64,000 nucleotides of DNA from Macrocystis pyrifera (GCA_031763025.1 JASSKH010000002.1:13199468-13263467), one strand, 5' to 3'; positions 1-11,478 are shown, counted from the stretch's first letter. Made by a program: numbers and translations. Notes: a model not told the origin generated them from the letters alone.

Positions 1-101
1 ATCGGCCATTGGAAACTGTTCGAAAATTTAAGCTTGCGGACAGACAGACAAGATTGCAATTACCGCAGCTGAGACTCAGTTTTACAAACTGAGAATTGTG
101 C
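1..101 (+). repeat. Dispersed repeat copy A, ending in a hairpin
   Basis: This is the 3' part of a repeat also found at about 27535-27755 and 47640-47890. All three share the words CGGCCATTGGAAA (or close variants), a short (GACA)n run, and a conserved tail that ends in the perfect hairpin CTCAGTTT-TAC-AAACTGAG. Similarity stops right after the hairpin in every copy, so the hairpin marks a true element end. The window starts inside this copy, so its left part is not visible. No coding capacity. Confidence 0.75.
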
Positions 102-816
102 AATATCATATATAATAATATCATATATAATATTATAATGTTATATATCATGTACCTTGTATATTGTGATGTGTCACTTCATACCTGCCCTATATACGAT
201 CGTGCTTTCGTGTGCTATTATCACCCATATATGTACGTCACCGCCGTGTCACATCGGTACTTGCTCGTGGCTGGGGCCTGTGCCACACTGATGGTAAAGC
301 GCTGGCTCGGTACTTGGTGATCTGTGCCCGCTACGTACTACCCGGTACACCAAATGCATGAATGATGATACAGCGACCCCTTCTCCGCGAGGGTATATTG
401 CATGTAGATGTGTGGCGGCGCTTGACGATGTCGAAGGCGACTGCTGTAGCTGTGGCTCGCTCGTGGCCGCAGGCGATGGCATATTCGACTCGCTCATCGC
501 GGACCAAACCCGCACGACAGGAAGACAGCAGCGGGCACAGACCCCTGGTACGTCCCCTTGTGTGTGCGTCACGCTTCGTACTCGTGCTCGTACTTACGTA
601 CCAGGTATATACTGCACATATATTCCGCCCAAAATGCACGCCCGAAAGATGCAAGATATATCGTCGAGACAGCAAGTGGTCATATTATGCCACATATCGG
701 ATAGCTATGTCACGTATTTCACCCCATACAGGCCGATATATCATCTTATATCACTGTGATGCGGAGACCGGTCTAGGGTAGTGGTAAGGGTAGTGGTAAG
801 GGACGCAGGTGGTTCT
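102..816. other. No recognisable gene
   Basis: Several overlapping short open frames lie here on both strands. None resembles a known protein, none has consistent codon character, and no repeat partner was found in the window. Confidence 0.5.
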
Positions 817-1256
817 GGCAGCTGGAAAGCAGTGCTTCGCTTCTTCTGATTTAGATCTTCTTATTGATGGCGAGAGCTTAGGAGGTGCTCTGGTAGAGAA
901 GTGAGAGGTAGGGGGGGCGGGACTCGACGCCCAGATATACTCGTCCCACCCCACGCCACAAGCTCTCCCAAATTCCTCTTATCTGATGTACGCCTACAGA
1001 ACTTTCCTATGGCTACCGGTCGTTCTTCTGCTAATATAAGAACTTCTCCCTTCGTGGTCCTATCTGCGTTAAGGAATATTACTCTCGTCTAGGGGGTTAT
1101 CCGCCCTAGGGAACATTCCTAAAAGAACATTACTCTCGACTAACGGAATATCCGCCGGGTTAATCCATTCTTTGGATTATTCTCGTATTCGTGAGACTAT
1201 AAGACTGCAACGTATTATATATATCTATAGCCCATGAGTACTCTACTCATATCACA
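816..1256 (-). repeat. LTR-like 440-bp repeat, left copy
   Basis: It is about 99% identical by eye to 14519-14961, in the same orientation. The differences seen are one A in an A run, two substitutions near 880 and 920, and a small change in a TA tract. Read on the minus strand it starts TGTGATATGAG, just after a purine-rich stretch (AGGGTGGGCTAA) that resembles a polypurine tract, and ends near CAGCTGCCA. That suits a 3' LTR of a minus-strand retroelement. It contains the palindrome ATGAGTA-CTC-TACTCAT. The short frame at 901-1092 is present in both copies simply because the repeat is duplicated. Confidence 0.55.
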
Positions 1257-2890
1257 TTAGCCCACCCTGAATAGTCGTATATGCAGACCACAAGATGGTC
1301 GGAGGGTGATGACAAAGTTCATCCCGAACGGCCAGGAAAAAGGTGGTCGAAGATGCGGCTATTCGAAACAAAAGAAATGAGGCTATAGATCCCCCCACAC
1401 CTCGTAATAAAACCCAAACACTACGAAGAGGCGGTGTTCGCTGCGAACAACCACGGAAAGGGAGACTAAAGGAGAGAGAGACACAGAAGTCATAGCAGAG
1501 GCGAAAGGAAAAATCACCCAAAATGAAAACAAAGAAAGACGAACGCAAAATGAGGCAGAAACCGAAGCGAAGGCCGAAGAAGAAAACGAAGACCCAAATG
1601 AAGGCAAAAGAGGGACGTACAAGCGTTTCACTGGAGCCATTGCCTGGGCCCCAAGGAAGTACGAAAGGGTTGTTCGCTGAACCGGGTTGGCGAACGAGGA
1701 AACTCTAAAAAGGAGACAGCGATCACAATTCAAAAACATATATATATATATATATATCCGCTAGGCCCCATGCCTTGTCTTGTGGCGAAGGTCCTAACAT
1801 GGTAGTCATCATGCGAGACAGAAGGGACACAGCTAGAGTGCTATGAGGGCTGCGTGTACTAGGGACTACTAAAACCGAGAGACGCAACAAACAACGCGGC
1901 GTCTCGGAGACCTGTCCGTGGTGTGAACAAAACCAGCAAACGTAGCAAGGTAGCCAACTCAATAAAAACAAACTCAAAGACGGTGGCGGCAAGAAAATCC
2001 GCAAGAAAATCGGCCTAATGCGTGCAGTTCGAAGTTGTAGATAGCGCGGGGCCCAAACACTAGCGTGTGCAACTCGGTCAACCGGGGCGACATCAAACGT
2101 GGTGTCGTTTGCCAGAGGACAGAGGGGTGTGCGGAATACCGGACAAGAAAGAATGAAGAAGAAAAGGGAAAGAGAAAACGAAATACCATCGGGACCAGAA
2201 AACAGACAAAAAGCTGGACACAGGTCAGGAGAAACCGATCGTGTCCGAACCGCTTACGTATGGCCGATAACTCAGCGGCCTTCCGGGGCGGCAATGCTAT
2301 CGGGACCCTACTTGTCAAACATGGAAGAAACACGGGTGAGCTGGAAGCTCGATATAGTCTTAGCTCGAGGATCGTCTGAAACACGGGTCGGCGGAAGTCG
2401 ACTAAGGTCAGAGCACAGCTCAGGCTACAACACGATTTTACCTCGGCGTGATATCGCCGATAATTGGCTGTAGGCTAGTGGAGTACAAACACAAATGCAA
2501 ATGAAGGTATCGCTACGAGTCAGTGGCCTGAACGTAAGGAGGTTACACGGAGCCGTAGGCAATAAGAAGAAAAACAAACGGCGGGGTGGGGGGGGGCGAT
2601 GATACTCCCAAACATACCCAAAAAAGAAACATACACGGCCTCGGATCGGTAGCCAACTCGGGGTCGGTCGAGCGATACCGGTGGCGGTAGATGGAAACAA
2701 ACACTCCCAAGAAGATGACTGCTGATGACTATTGAAGACTAACCCTGAAGAACTACTCTTAGGATATTGCAGACTAACCAGAACCAAATACCCAGAACTA
2801 ACAAAAGACTAAACTAAGGCTAACCAGGGGGGGGAGTGGAAACGGTGGGGGTTCCGCGGGACGCATCAGAGTTCCGCAGCACCCCACGTG
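1257..2890. other. Non-coding stretch downstream of the gypsy pol
   Basis: Purine-rich, A-rich DNA with a (TA)n tract near 1740-1757. Frames here are lysine/arginine-rich because of base composition and match nothing recognisable. If the 440-bp repeats are LTRs of the gypsy element, this would be its 3' untranslated region. No LTR was found directly next to the pol end at 2891. Confidence 0.45.
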
Positions 2891-5700
2891 CTAGGGTTCC
2901 ATTCCCAGGCGTTGAAGACACCACGATCCGTATACGGCGTTCCGTGCTGTAGTGTAGCGGGCGGGTTGGAGGTCGATCTTGATCGGGCCGGGGTCGTCCA
3001 GGAACCGGACGATGTAGGAGCTTCCCGGTGAAGGCTCCGGCGGAGTTCCCAAAGAGGCGTCAGGGGGTGAAACTGTGAGCGACCTTGCCCAGCCACCAAA
3101 GGCCGTCGCGCGCCTTGTACCATATGTGTGCTCCGGAGGGTAGGATGGTGGTGCTGAAGTTGTGGAGCCAAAGGCTGCGGGAGACCAAGGCGTAGCCTGG
3201 GCGAGGAAGATTTGTCCTTGAGATCGTGCCAGTTCGCGGTGAGCGGCGCCGATGCGCATCTCGCGGTAGAGGCGGTTCGTCTGGCGGTGCTGGGTTGGTG
3301 ATCGTGACCAGTAAAGTAGGATGTGGCGCCGGAAGTGTTGAAGGTCCAGCTCGCGTTCCCAAGAGGGGCTGAGAAGTCCAGTCCAGTGACTCTCGTACAG
3401 AACGGCGATGACCCCGCCGCGGCCGCGTACGAGTTGATGGCCAGTGATCTGCTCGACCTCGAGGCGTTCTGGAGGAGGAGTGACGTCGTCGACGGTGACG
3501 TGGTAAGGGGGGGACTTGGCGGCAGAAGCTGTGAGCACGTATGTAGTAAGGTCCGCGGGCAGATGCTTGGGGATGTCGCTGGTGTTGTCGGGGTTCCGGC
3601 AAGGTTTGCATCGTTGGACGGAGACGCGTGGCTTGGAGTCCCGTCCCGGAAGGTCCGATGGAAGGTCGAGGAAAAGTATCTTGTCGTGAAGGGGGCGATT
3701 GTCGGGGGTGTTTGAGGCGGGCGTCGGCCCTACGGCGAGGACCTTGAAGGGGCCATTCCAGTTCAGGGAAAGCTTCGTCTTGAGGACGGTTGCGTCGGTG
3801 CCCTTTTTGACGCCTTGGCGGATGGTTGAGGCGGAATTGTGGACCCAAACCCAGCCGCCTACGGTGAAGGGGGGGGATGCTAGGAAGGCGGCCATGATGG
3901 GCGCATTGCGGCGCTGAAGACGCGAGACGGTGAGTCGGTGTAGTTCGCGGACGAGGGAATAGGCGCGTCGTTGTCGGTCGGTGGCGAGGTTGATGTAAAC
4001 CAGGTGATCGCGGTCCAAGCTTTGGTGACCGCCGATGTTGTCGGGTTCGAAGACCGAGAGCGGGAGGCGAGGAAGGTGGCCCATGTGGATTTCGTTAGGT
4101 GCAAGCCCTGTGGCGGCGTTCACGGAATTGTTGTAGGCCGACGACACGTGTGGGAGCAGCACGTCCCAGTCGGTCTGCTGTTCGTTGCCAACCATAGAGA
4201 GCATTTGGGCCAGTACGTGGTTGACGCGCTCGACGCCGCCGTTGGTGCAGGGGTGGTAGGAGCTGGTGTTGACCTTGTGGATGCCAAGGCGTTCGTAGAC
4301 GATGTTCGCAAGCTTGGAGGTGAAGTGTAGTCCGTTGTCGGAGAGAAGTGTAACCGGGCACCCCCAGAGAGGGATGTACTCGTTCAGGAAGATGTCGGCA
4401 GTGCCGGCGGCCGTGAACTGCGCCGCTGAAACGGCATACATATCGGCGCGGCGGCTGAAGCGGTCTGTGAAGAGGAGGATGTGGACGTTCCCCCGCGCGG
4501 CGTGAGCGGCAGGGGCCCGAAGTAGTCGACGCTGACGGTGATGCCAGGCCCGTTGGGCAAAGGAAGAGAAAGGATGGGCCAACGAATGGTGTGCCGGGAG
4601 GTCTTCCGCGCCTGGCATTGAAGGCAACAGCGGATCCACCAGCGGACGGAAGCGTCCATGCCAATCCACCAAAAGAAACGTGCCAACATACGGACCGTTC
4701 GGGTGACTCCCAGGTGTAGAGAGGTGGTGGCGTGGCATGTGTTCAGCACCCAAGGGCGCATTAACATTGGCACGTAGACGCGTGGGCGTGGGGTAGAGGG
4801 GGCGGGTGGTGGTAGGCTGTTCCCGGATGAGGTTGTGGGCGGTCGTTGAACCAGGAGGGTGGTTTCGTCGTCGGTACGGTGTAGCTTGCTTTTGGAGGCA
4901 AGAGTGAGGACGTCCGAAAGTTGTGGGCGCCGGGGCCGGGGGGATGAAGTCCAGGAGGTCGTGCGACGTGGGAGTGGGAGAGTCCAACGACAGGAGGCGG
5001 ATGGTGGCGCAGCACAGGGGCTCCGCGCGTTGTTCTCGCGCCCAGTCTTTGTAGGTGTAGTGCTCGACGCAGGCGAGGAGGTAGGGGTCATCATCGGGTT
5101 CGACGACGGGCTCCGGAAGGGGTACTGACGGTGGTGTTTGTGCCGGCGGCGAGGGCGTTTTTAAAGGGGTCGGTCTTTGCGTGGTGGGCGCCGATGGCTT
5201 GTGTGGCGGTCGGCATCCAAACCGGTAGTCGGCTGTGGGCCGAGGGGTTCCCGCGGCAGCGGCGACGCGATGGCGGGTCCGAAAAGATATCAGACCTGAA
5301 AGGGCTGGTGTCGTGGCGCCAATGGTGGGCGGCGGAGAGACGACGGACGGCATGGAAGCCGAGCCTGGAGGAGCTCCGGTGTTCACGGCGGCATTCTCGG
5401 TGCCGGCAAGCTGTCCGGTGGTGGAGTCGCGGGTCGCAATAGGCCCGATGAAGGTGTGGGTTGCGGGGGAAAGGGTGGGGTGCTCCATACGTGGTCCGAG
5501 TAGGCGAAAGTCGCGGAAGTCGTCGTCAGTGAAGGGGAGCGGCTGGACGGTCGGGATGGATCTGGAAGGGGGGGACACGAGCCCACCCAAGCCGATACCC
5601 GGGGTGGAAGGGTCGTTCGGCGCGAAGCCGCAGGGGCGGATGAGGTAGATGCCGACGGTGTCGGGGCCAGTGAGGCGGTTGCGTCCGGTGCGGTCGGCGT
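2891..5700 (-). pseudogene. Gypsy integrase and chromodomain
   Basis: C-terminal part of Pol. The zinc-binding region (about 4615-4740) reads CHATTSLHLGV... with a later CCLQCQARK, in the family style with FFWW-x-GM between. The catalytic core has the D-D-E triad: first Asp in SVDYFGPL (codon 4525-4527), second in LLSDNG (4337-4339), Glu in GVERVNH (4229-4231). The tail carries a chromodomain-like segment at about 3309-3463 with EVEQI, HWTGL and PSWERE, matching the usual YxVKWxG and WE positions; such modules steer insertion through chromatin marks. The integrase N-terminal half lies in another frame than its flanks, with changes near 4938-4943 and 4490-4494, so the gene as read is broken. 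A long proline/threonine-rich linker separates RNase H from the integrase. Confidence 0.88.
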
Positions 5701-7330
5701 CGGTGGCTGGTTGGGGAAGCCGGGAGAGGAAGTCGGCGTTGCCGTTGGTCTTGCCCTTCCGGCACTCCAGCGTGTAGGTGTACGCTGAAAGGAACTCCAG
5801 CCATCGCCGGACACGAGCGTTATGTTCTCCGACCTTGGCGATGTTCTCGAGCGCCTTGTGGTCCGAGTAGATCTGGAAGCGGGTGGACCATAAGTGTCCG
5901 CGGAGGCGTTTGATCGCCCACACGATGCTCCCGGCCTCGAGGTCGAGGGGTGTCCATGAACGTTCGGAGTCCAGGGTGGCACGGCTTATGAAGAGGATGG
6001 GGCGGACTGAGCCGTCGGCTTGCTCTTGCTCAAGGGTCGCTCCGAAGCCGTCGATGCTAGCGTCGCAGTAGAGGCGGAAGGGGCGGGAGTTGTCGGCGAC
6101 GGCGTCCCAGTCGGGGTAGACGAGGATCGGCGGTTCGGCAAGTTCTTGGAGAATGGCGCGTACGGTGGTTTCCATGGCGGGGGTGAAGTCGAACGTCGCG
6201 CCTTGCTTGAGTAGAGCGTTGATGGGGCGCAGACGTCGAGAAAGGTTTGGCAGGAACTTGCCGTGGTAGTTGATGCCTCCAAGGAGTGAGCGCACTTGCT
6301 TCTTGTCGGTCGGCATGGGCATTCTGGTGAGGGCGGCGACCTTGTCGGAATTTGGGCTGTAGCCGCCAGCGGAAATGGTGTGTCCCAGGAAATCGGCGGT
6401 GGTGGCGCCAATTTTGGCCTTGGCGGGGGGAGAGTTTGAGGTGGTGCTTCCGGAGGCGTGCGAAGAGGGCTCTCATGTTGGCGACGTGGTCGGTGGGGTC
6501 GGGGTCGAAGACGATGATGTCGTCGAGGTACGCGGCGACGCGTTCCAGGCCCTTGATGACCTCGTTGATGACCTTCACGAACCAGCCCGGGGAGGCGCTG
6601 CTTCCTTGCGGCATAACAAGCCATTCGAACAGCCGGTTGGAAGTGCAAAACGCCGTCAAAGGGATGGTGTCCTCGTCGATGGTGATTTGGTGGAACGAGG
6701 AGACCAGGTCGAAGAGAGAAAAGATGCGACCTTTGCCCAAGGAGTCGAGGACTTCGTCGACGCGGGGGATGGGGAGTTGCCCGAGGGAGCTGATGGCGTT
6801 GAGCTTCTTGTAGTTGATCGTAATCCGGACACCTCCATCCTTTTTGGGGATGGCCACCATAGGGCTTGAGTATGGCGACGTAGAATGTTGGATCAGGCCG
6901 GCGGCCAGGTACTGGTCTAATACTGCGTCTGCCTTCTTTGCGAGGATGGGGTTGATCCTGTAGGGGCGGGAAGTGACCGGTGCGCTGCCCGGGGGTACGG
7001 TGATCTTGAACGGCATCAGCGAGCACGAGCCGAAGTCGGTTTTTGAGGTGGAGAAAACGTCCTGGAACTCGCAGAGGACGTCTCCCAGGTTGTTGATATC
7101 CGACGGGGTCCATCAAGAACCGTGCAGGTCGAAGTTGCCGTCGCGTAGGTGTAACGGCAGACGTTCCCAGAGGTCGAGGAAGCTGTCCCGTTGGTCGGTG
7201 TTGAGGCGTGCAAGGAGTTGTGGGCACAGGGCTTTTGGTGCGGTAGGAGGGTCATCTGTCGATGGGCTCTGGTCGGCCACGGGGATGTTGTCGTGGAGGG
7301 CATGTACATCCGGAATCGGAGGGGGGGTGG
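5700..7330 (-). pseudogene. Gypsy reverse transcriptase and RNase H
   Basis: The RT fingers/palm begin near 7016 (MPFKITVPPG) and include SPMVAIPKKDG, the first catalytic Asp in FSLFDL, FEWLVMPQG, and the YLDD box at 6519-6530. RNase H follows at about 5723-6076, with LYCDAS (Asp codon near 6064), the Glu of PLDLEA, YSDHKAL (near 5863) and NADFLSRLP. The segment after YLDD continues in another frame through an extra base in the six-G run 6425-6430; beyond it the expected FLGH-type connection motif is readable. Upstream, a TGA at 7113-7115 interrupts the protease-RT linker, and a base appears missing in the seven-G run 7321-7327. The catalytic residues are all kept. Confidence 0.9.
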
Positions 7331-8446
7331 GGAGGGGCCAAGGAAGGGTGTCCAAGGGTGGAAAGTGGTACCTTTACCGGTGGGGAGTAGGAGGTTCCGA
7401 GGAGGTCGCCCGGCTCGAGATCGGTAGATCCGGATAGGGGGACCGTTTGGCATCCGTCGGAGACGAAAATGGCCGTGTCGGAAAGTGGGTTTCTCGCGGG
7501 GGAGCATGTTCACCATGTAGTTCCCGGTAAATGCTGGAGCGCCTGACTGGCGCGCCAGGTTGACCTTAACGAGCTTGGGGGTGGAGGAAAGCGAAATAGC
7601 TTTGTTGCCGGCGAATCGGAGATGGTAGACGTCGTCAGTGGAACGGTCGTCGGGAATGAATGATGAGGCTCCGTTGGGGTCATGGTGGTTCAAGGAGAGC
7701 TCACCGCGGGTTCGCCGGGGAGGTTGGTGGGGGGGGGTGGGCTGTTGCTGGAGCGTGGTATACGAGCGTTGCTCGAAGCGCATCCAGCTGTCTCGTCCCA
7801 GAAGGATGGGGTGCTGAATGGTTCCTGCAGGAACTACGCAGGCCCATACTGCCAGGGCAGCAGTGGGGGACTGGAGGCGCATAAACTGGATGCTTAAGCG
7901 GATGGAGACGGAGGTGGAGAGGGGGGCTGAAGTGCCGAAACCTCCCCATGAACGGGGGGAACTGTGCCGTTCGCACGCATCGGTGGCTGCCTGGGAAGCC
8001 TTCAGTTGTTCCACCGCGGATGCGGTGATAAACGACTGGGGCGAGCCGGTATCGAGCAGTGCCACGAGTTCGCGGCGCGTAGTGGCGGTGGGGCCGCTGT
8101 GCACGAGTACTTTCGTCGTGAATGACGCGTCGTCGATGGTAATGATGCCGCTTGTAAGGCATGGCCCGTGTTCCGGTATCGGCGGGCGGCGGGTAGGGAG
8201 GTGGCTGTGAGTTGCGGTGTTGATGGTGGACACTTGGGCAAAGTGGCTGCTGGGGTAGGCGTCGGGGGTAGACGGCGGTAGGAGTGGCCCAAGTGGAGAG
8301 GTAGGCGGTTGCCATGGAGGGGTTGGGCTTGTTTCGTGGATGCCGTCGGCTGTGGGGGAGACCCGGGTGGAGTCGGTGGGGGCGGGTGTTGGCTCCGGGT
8401 CGTGAAGATGGGGAGGAAATGGAGGCTGGGCGGAGCAATTGGCGCC
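7331..8446 (-). pseudogene. Gypsy aspartic protease region
   Basis: A retroviral-type aspartic protease lies at about 7778-8125. The active-site motif is ALLDTGSPQSF (DTG codons at 8045-8053), and the second hallmark is HPILLGRDSW, matching the ILGxD strand. It would cleave the Gag-Pol polyprotein. The region upstream of it is a proline-rich linker that runs directly, in the same frame, from the end of the NADAR domain, so protease and NADAR belong to one polyprotein. The linker after it leads to RT but is frame-shifted at 7321-7327. Confidence 0.85.
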
Positions 8447-8901
8447 GAGGCTTTCTCGAACGTCCATCAGTATCCTGCCCAGCAGATTCCGACCACGCCA
8501 ACGCGTCGGGTCACAGGCGTCCGGATGGTCGGCCTTGAAGCCTATGCCCAGATGGGGTCGTGTGGGCTGGCCTCGGCGATGTGCTTGTCGCCGGTTGCCA
8601 TTAGCTCCTCCCGTAGCTCCGGGTGTTGGCGGAACTTGGAGAAGTTAATGTAGAGGACGATGGTGTGGCGGTGTCGCTCCCAGACCATTTCGTCGAAGTC
8701 GGAAACGGTTCGCCCAAGTGCTTTTTGGCGGGCCGGGTCGCGGGTCGCTTTGATGCGGCGCTCAGTTGTGATGCCCCCGAAGAGCGCGGCCTTCTGCGCC
8801 ATCATCATCTGCTCAGCGCAGTTGTATGTGACGCCATCGTGTTCGATGTCGCACAGGTACCACAGCGAAAAGACCGAAGAGGAGTCCCAAAAGAAGTGGA
8901 A
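8447..8901 (-). pseudogene. NADAR (YbiA-like) domain in retrotransposon Pol
   Basis: A complete NADAR domain of about 150 residues, the usual family length. Visible family marks in order are FSLWY, YNCAEQMMMAQKAALF, RDPARQKALGR, WERHRHTIV, SKFRQHPEL, LMATGD, EASPHDPIW, then, after a one-base frame change in the CCC at 8547-8549, GIGFKADHP, WRGRNLLGRILM and DVRESL. The last part is in frame with the protease region, so the domain is the N-terminal portion of Pol. NADAR proteins are known to act on ADP-ribose-type substrates; some remove ADP-ribose from guanine in DarT1-type systems, and YbiA/RibX-type members act in riboflavin-precursor damage control. What this one does for the element is not known. 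The reading frame begins about 95 codons earlier, at 9186, with a serine/proline-rich lead. Confidence 0.9.
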
Positions 8902-9186
8902 AGATGAGGCTGCCTCTGCGGTGACGTATGCAGTTGATGGCGTCTTTTGTGTTGGGGGTGGGGGGCGACGATAATCTTTCCTATCGCCGCCTGGCGTCGA
9001 CGGAGGTAGAGTCAGCAATGATCGAGCGGTGCTGACCGGAACCCTCGTGTTCGCGGGGGAATTGCTCGGCAAAGCCGAGGTACCGGGGCGGTCCTCGCCG
9101 GGGCTTATAAGCCGGGCGGGACGACCCTCAAGCGCCCTATCGTCCAACTTTTGGAGAACAGGGGCATACTCGCTAGGGGATGCCAC
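8902..9186 (-). pseudogene. Serine/proline-rich lead of the NADAR-Pol frame
   Basis: About 95 codons of low-complexity sequence, opening with MASPSEYAPV and continuing in frame into the NADAR domain. It lies in a different frame from the upstream Gag tail, which could reflect a natural Gag-to-Pol frameshift or separate initiation. With so many frame breaks nearby this cannot be decided. No motif recognised. Confidence 0.5.
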
Positions 9187-10330
9187 ACCTGGGGTCCGTG
9201 TCCACGCTTTGCGCGAAGCAGGCGAGGAGGACGGGTCAGGGGGCTCAGGGCAGACCCTGGTCGACGTTGGTCGCGAGTCTTCCGTATTTAAAACGGGACT
9301 GTCCCTCGAGGCTCAGGGACAGCGGTGGTGTCAACACCGTGGCAGCTGGAGGAAGCCCGTCGTTCGCGGGTTCAACGCTGTAACAAGAAATGTGCGCATG
9401 CTGGAACAAGCGCGTATGGAGCGGCCAATTTGTGGCAGGCTCAGGGGGCAATGGCCCGGTAGACGAAACAGTAGTTTCGTGTGAACCGGAACCGCTGGTA
9501 GCCGTAATCGTCGAGACGTTTCCCAGGGTAGCAATGTCTGGGGTCTCGGCAATAGTCGGCAAGCAGCGTTTCTCACCGCCAGAAGACGTCGAGTGGAGCA
9601 TCCCGGTGGGGCTCGGCGCCTTGGCCTCCTCCCGCCCACACCTCAAGGCAATCACTTGGGCAAGATGATCAGTGCTTGAACAAGTGGCTATGAAATGGGC
9701 TGGGGTAGGGGGGGGGCATTGGAGGGCAGGGGTCGGGGAGGCGTGATGCACGTGATTTACTCGTGCGTCCTGGGAGCCTCGGGTGCTCGCAGTAGATGCT
9801 GTTGGTGGAGATGCGGCAGTTGCTCCACCATCGGCTTGTCAGTTGGTGCGGAAGGTTCCCGGCTGCCGCTGGTTCGGGTGGGTACCCGAGTTGGTGCTGC
9901 CCATCCGCATGTTCGCGGGGTCGGCAGGTGCGGAAGTATTGGTCGCAGGGGTATGCACCGTCAACGCGGAAGACGAGGGGGCAGGCTCGATGCGTTGTTG
10001 TTGGAACTGTTGCCCTGGCGACTGTCGGTTGCCGTTGTCGTATGACCGGCCGTTTTTGTGGCGCCAGTTGTCGGAGCGCCCGTTGTTGCCGCGGTAGTTG
10101 CGGGAGTGGTTCTGGTTGGAGCGGTTGCTGTTGTAGTTTCCGCTGCGGTTGTTGTTGTTGTTGCCTCGACGGTTGTTGTTGTCGTAGCGGTTGGAGTTTC
10201 GCTTCAGGTTGTGCTCGTAGTGTCCACGGCGATATAAGAGCATCCTCTGCTGCCATTGGCGGCAGGCGTGTCCGACTACCGGGCTGAGGATGCCGAACGT
10301 GTTGCGAAGCGCAGGGGGCAGGTCTTCATA
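9187..10330 (-). pseudogene. Gag C-terminal region, Asn/Arg-rich
   Basis: This continues the frame of the Gag part above after a TAG at 10331-10333. It reads through LPPALRNTFG, a remnant resembling a zinc knuckle (ACRQWQQRM then YRRGHYEH, with the expected later cysteine lacking), and a tail very rich in Asn and Arg (about 9960-10230), as expected for nucleic-acid binding. A TGA stands at 9839-9841, after which the same frame stays open to 9245. The Asn/Arg tail comes from GTT/GTC-rich triplet DNA, so slippage is likely. Confidence 0.55.
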
Positions 10331-11478
10331 CTATGTCCGTGCTATTGCAGTTGGGGTAGTGGTCACCGTGAGCTCGTAGGGCTTGGGCGTGGGACACCAC
10401 GACGTTCCGCCTCCGTCGTGGGCTCCGTGTTGGCTCTCGTCATCAGGCTGCGCGCTCGTGAGGAGCGGGGCGCTGTCGTCGTAGGGGGCGCTGTCGAGGT
10501 GGGAAGGGGCGGTGTCGCCGGCGATGGCATGTCCGTCGTGGGGCGGGTGATTGAGGGTGTCGGGGGAGCGGGTCGAGACGGTTGGGTTCCACACGTAGCC
10601 GCGGCCGGCGTTCGAGTGAAAATACCGTGGCTCGAGTAAACGGGTATGGGCGGCCCCGATGAACTCGGAAGAAACACCCTCGGTGGCGGCGCGGGCCAGA
10701 ACGAAAGTGATCGACGGGTTACAGTCGGGTGTGAAGAGCCGCCATACACGGTGTACCTCTAGCGAGACATCCGAGGCCGTCGCGTCGCGTGTACTCTGCA
10801 TCCAGCGGAGCTTAGCATCGAGGAAGACCCAGTCATTGGGCTCAAAGCCGAACGTCTGCGGGTGCCGGTGCCCAGTGGGTATGGGGGCTGGCAAGGGTTG
10901 GGCCGGTAGTGGTGCCTGGGACATTATGGTCCCAGTTTGGTTTTTGGGAGGCTGGGAGGTGGTGGTCCTAGACATCGCGGCGGACGTATAGGGTGCCCAT
11001 GGTGAGGAGCGAACGGCTGCGATTGGGCCGTGATGGCCGCGGTCGCAGCTGTAGTCCCATAGGTGGAGTCGAAAGGGTTCGAGGGAGGGGTGGGGGACGG
11101 TGGTAACACGAGTAGGAGGTCAGCGCCCTCTTTCGCGAGAAGGAGGAGCTTCTCGTGGTGGGCTTTGAGGGCCGCACGGCGCTCACGGAGGGCCGTGGGA
11201 TCGCCTTGGTAACGCCCCGGATTGAGAGCCAGGGTGGAGGTTTCCTGTGCAGAGACCTCCGGGTTGATGGTAGGCCCGACACTGGTCGTGCCTGCTCCCA
11301 TTGGAGAAGATCCCGGTGTGGTGGGGTGTAGCGTGAAGTCGCTCAGAATGGTTTCGAAGCCAGGGGTGTCGTCGTCGGTAGCGCGAAAGGTCCTTGCGAC
11401 ATACCTCGCCTCGCGAGGGTGGGTGGCGTCGGGGGAGTGGGCGCCAGGAATGTTGGTGGAGGAAGCTTTCTCGGCCAT
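10331..11478 (-). pseudogene. Gypsy Gag N-terminal and capsid-like region
   Basis: Two overlapping frames: 10924-11478, starting MAEKASSTNI, and 10331-10975, starting MSRTTTSQPP. They probably formed one Gag; the shift falls near the A/C runs at 10935-10975. The first has a charged helix-prone stretch (ALRERRAALKAHHEKLLLL), the second a region with FGFEPNDWVFLDAKLRW and TRLLEPRYFHSN. Position, length and the basic tail downstream support Gag. I do not recognise a named capsid family by sequence. Confidence 0.6.

Larger units (their letters stand above)
2891..11478 (-). mobile_element. Ty3/gypsy chromovirus with NADAR domain in Pol
   Basis: This is the coding span of a minus-strand Ty3/gypsy element. 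The order from 11478 downwards is Gag, a low-complexity N/R-rich tail, NADAR domain, aspartic protease, reverse transcriptase, RNase H, integrase, then a chromodomain. The RT-RH-IN order is that of Ty3/gypsy, and the terminal chromodomain places it with chromovirus-like lineages. All domains are recognisable with catalytic residues, but the frame breaks repeatedly: frame changes at or near 8547-8549, 7321-7327, 6425-6430, 4938-4943 and 4490-4494, and in-frame stops at 7113-7115, 9839-9841 and 10331-10333. LTRs are uncertain; the 440-bp repeats at 816-1256 and 14519-14961 are the best candidates in the window. Confidence 0.9.

Noticed and set aside
1523..1708. Lys/Arg-rich plus frame resembling a basic nuclear protein
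   Set aside because: Caused by purine-rich DNA; no partner, motif or conservation.
5986..7227. 413-codon minus frame over the RT region
   Set aside because: It is the wrong-frame shadow of RT. The true RT motifs are in the neighbouring frame.
7701..8501. Long Pro/Arg/His-rich minus frame over the protease region
   Set aside because: Wrong-frame shadow of the protease region, without any motif.
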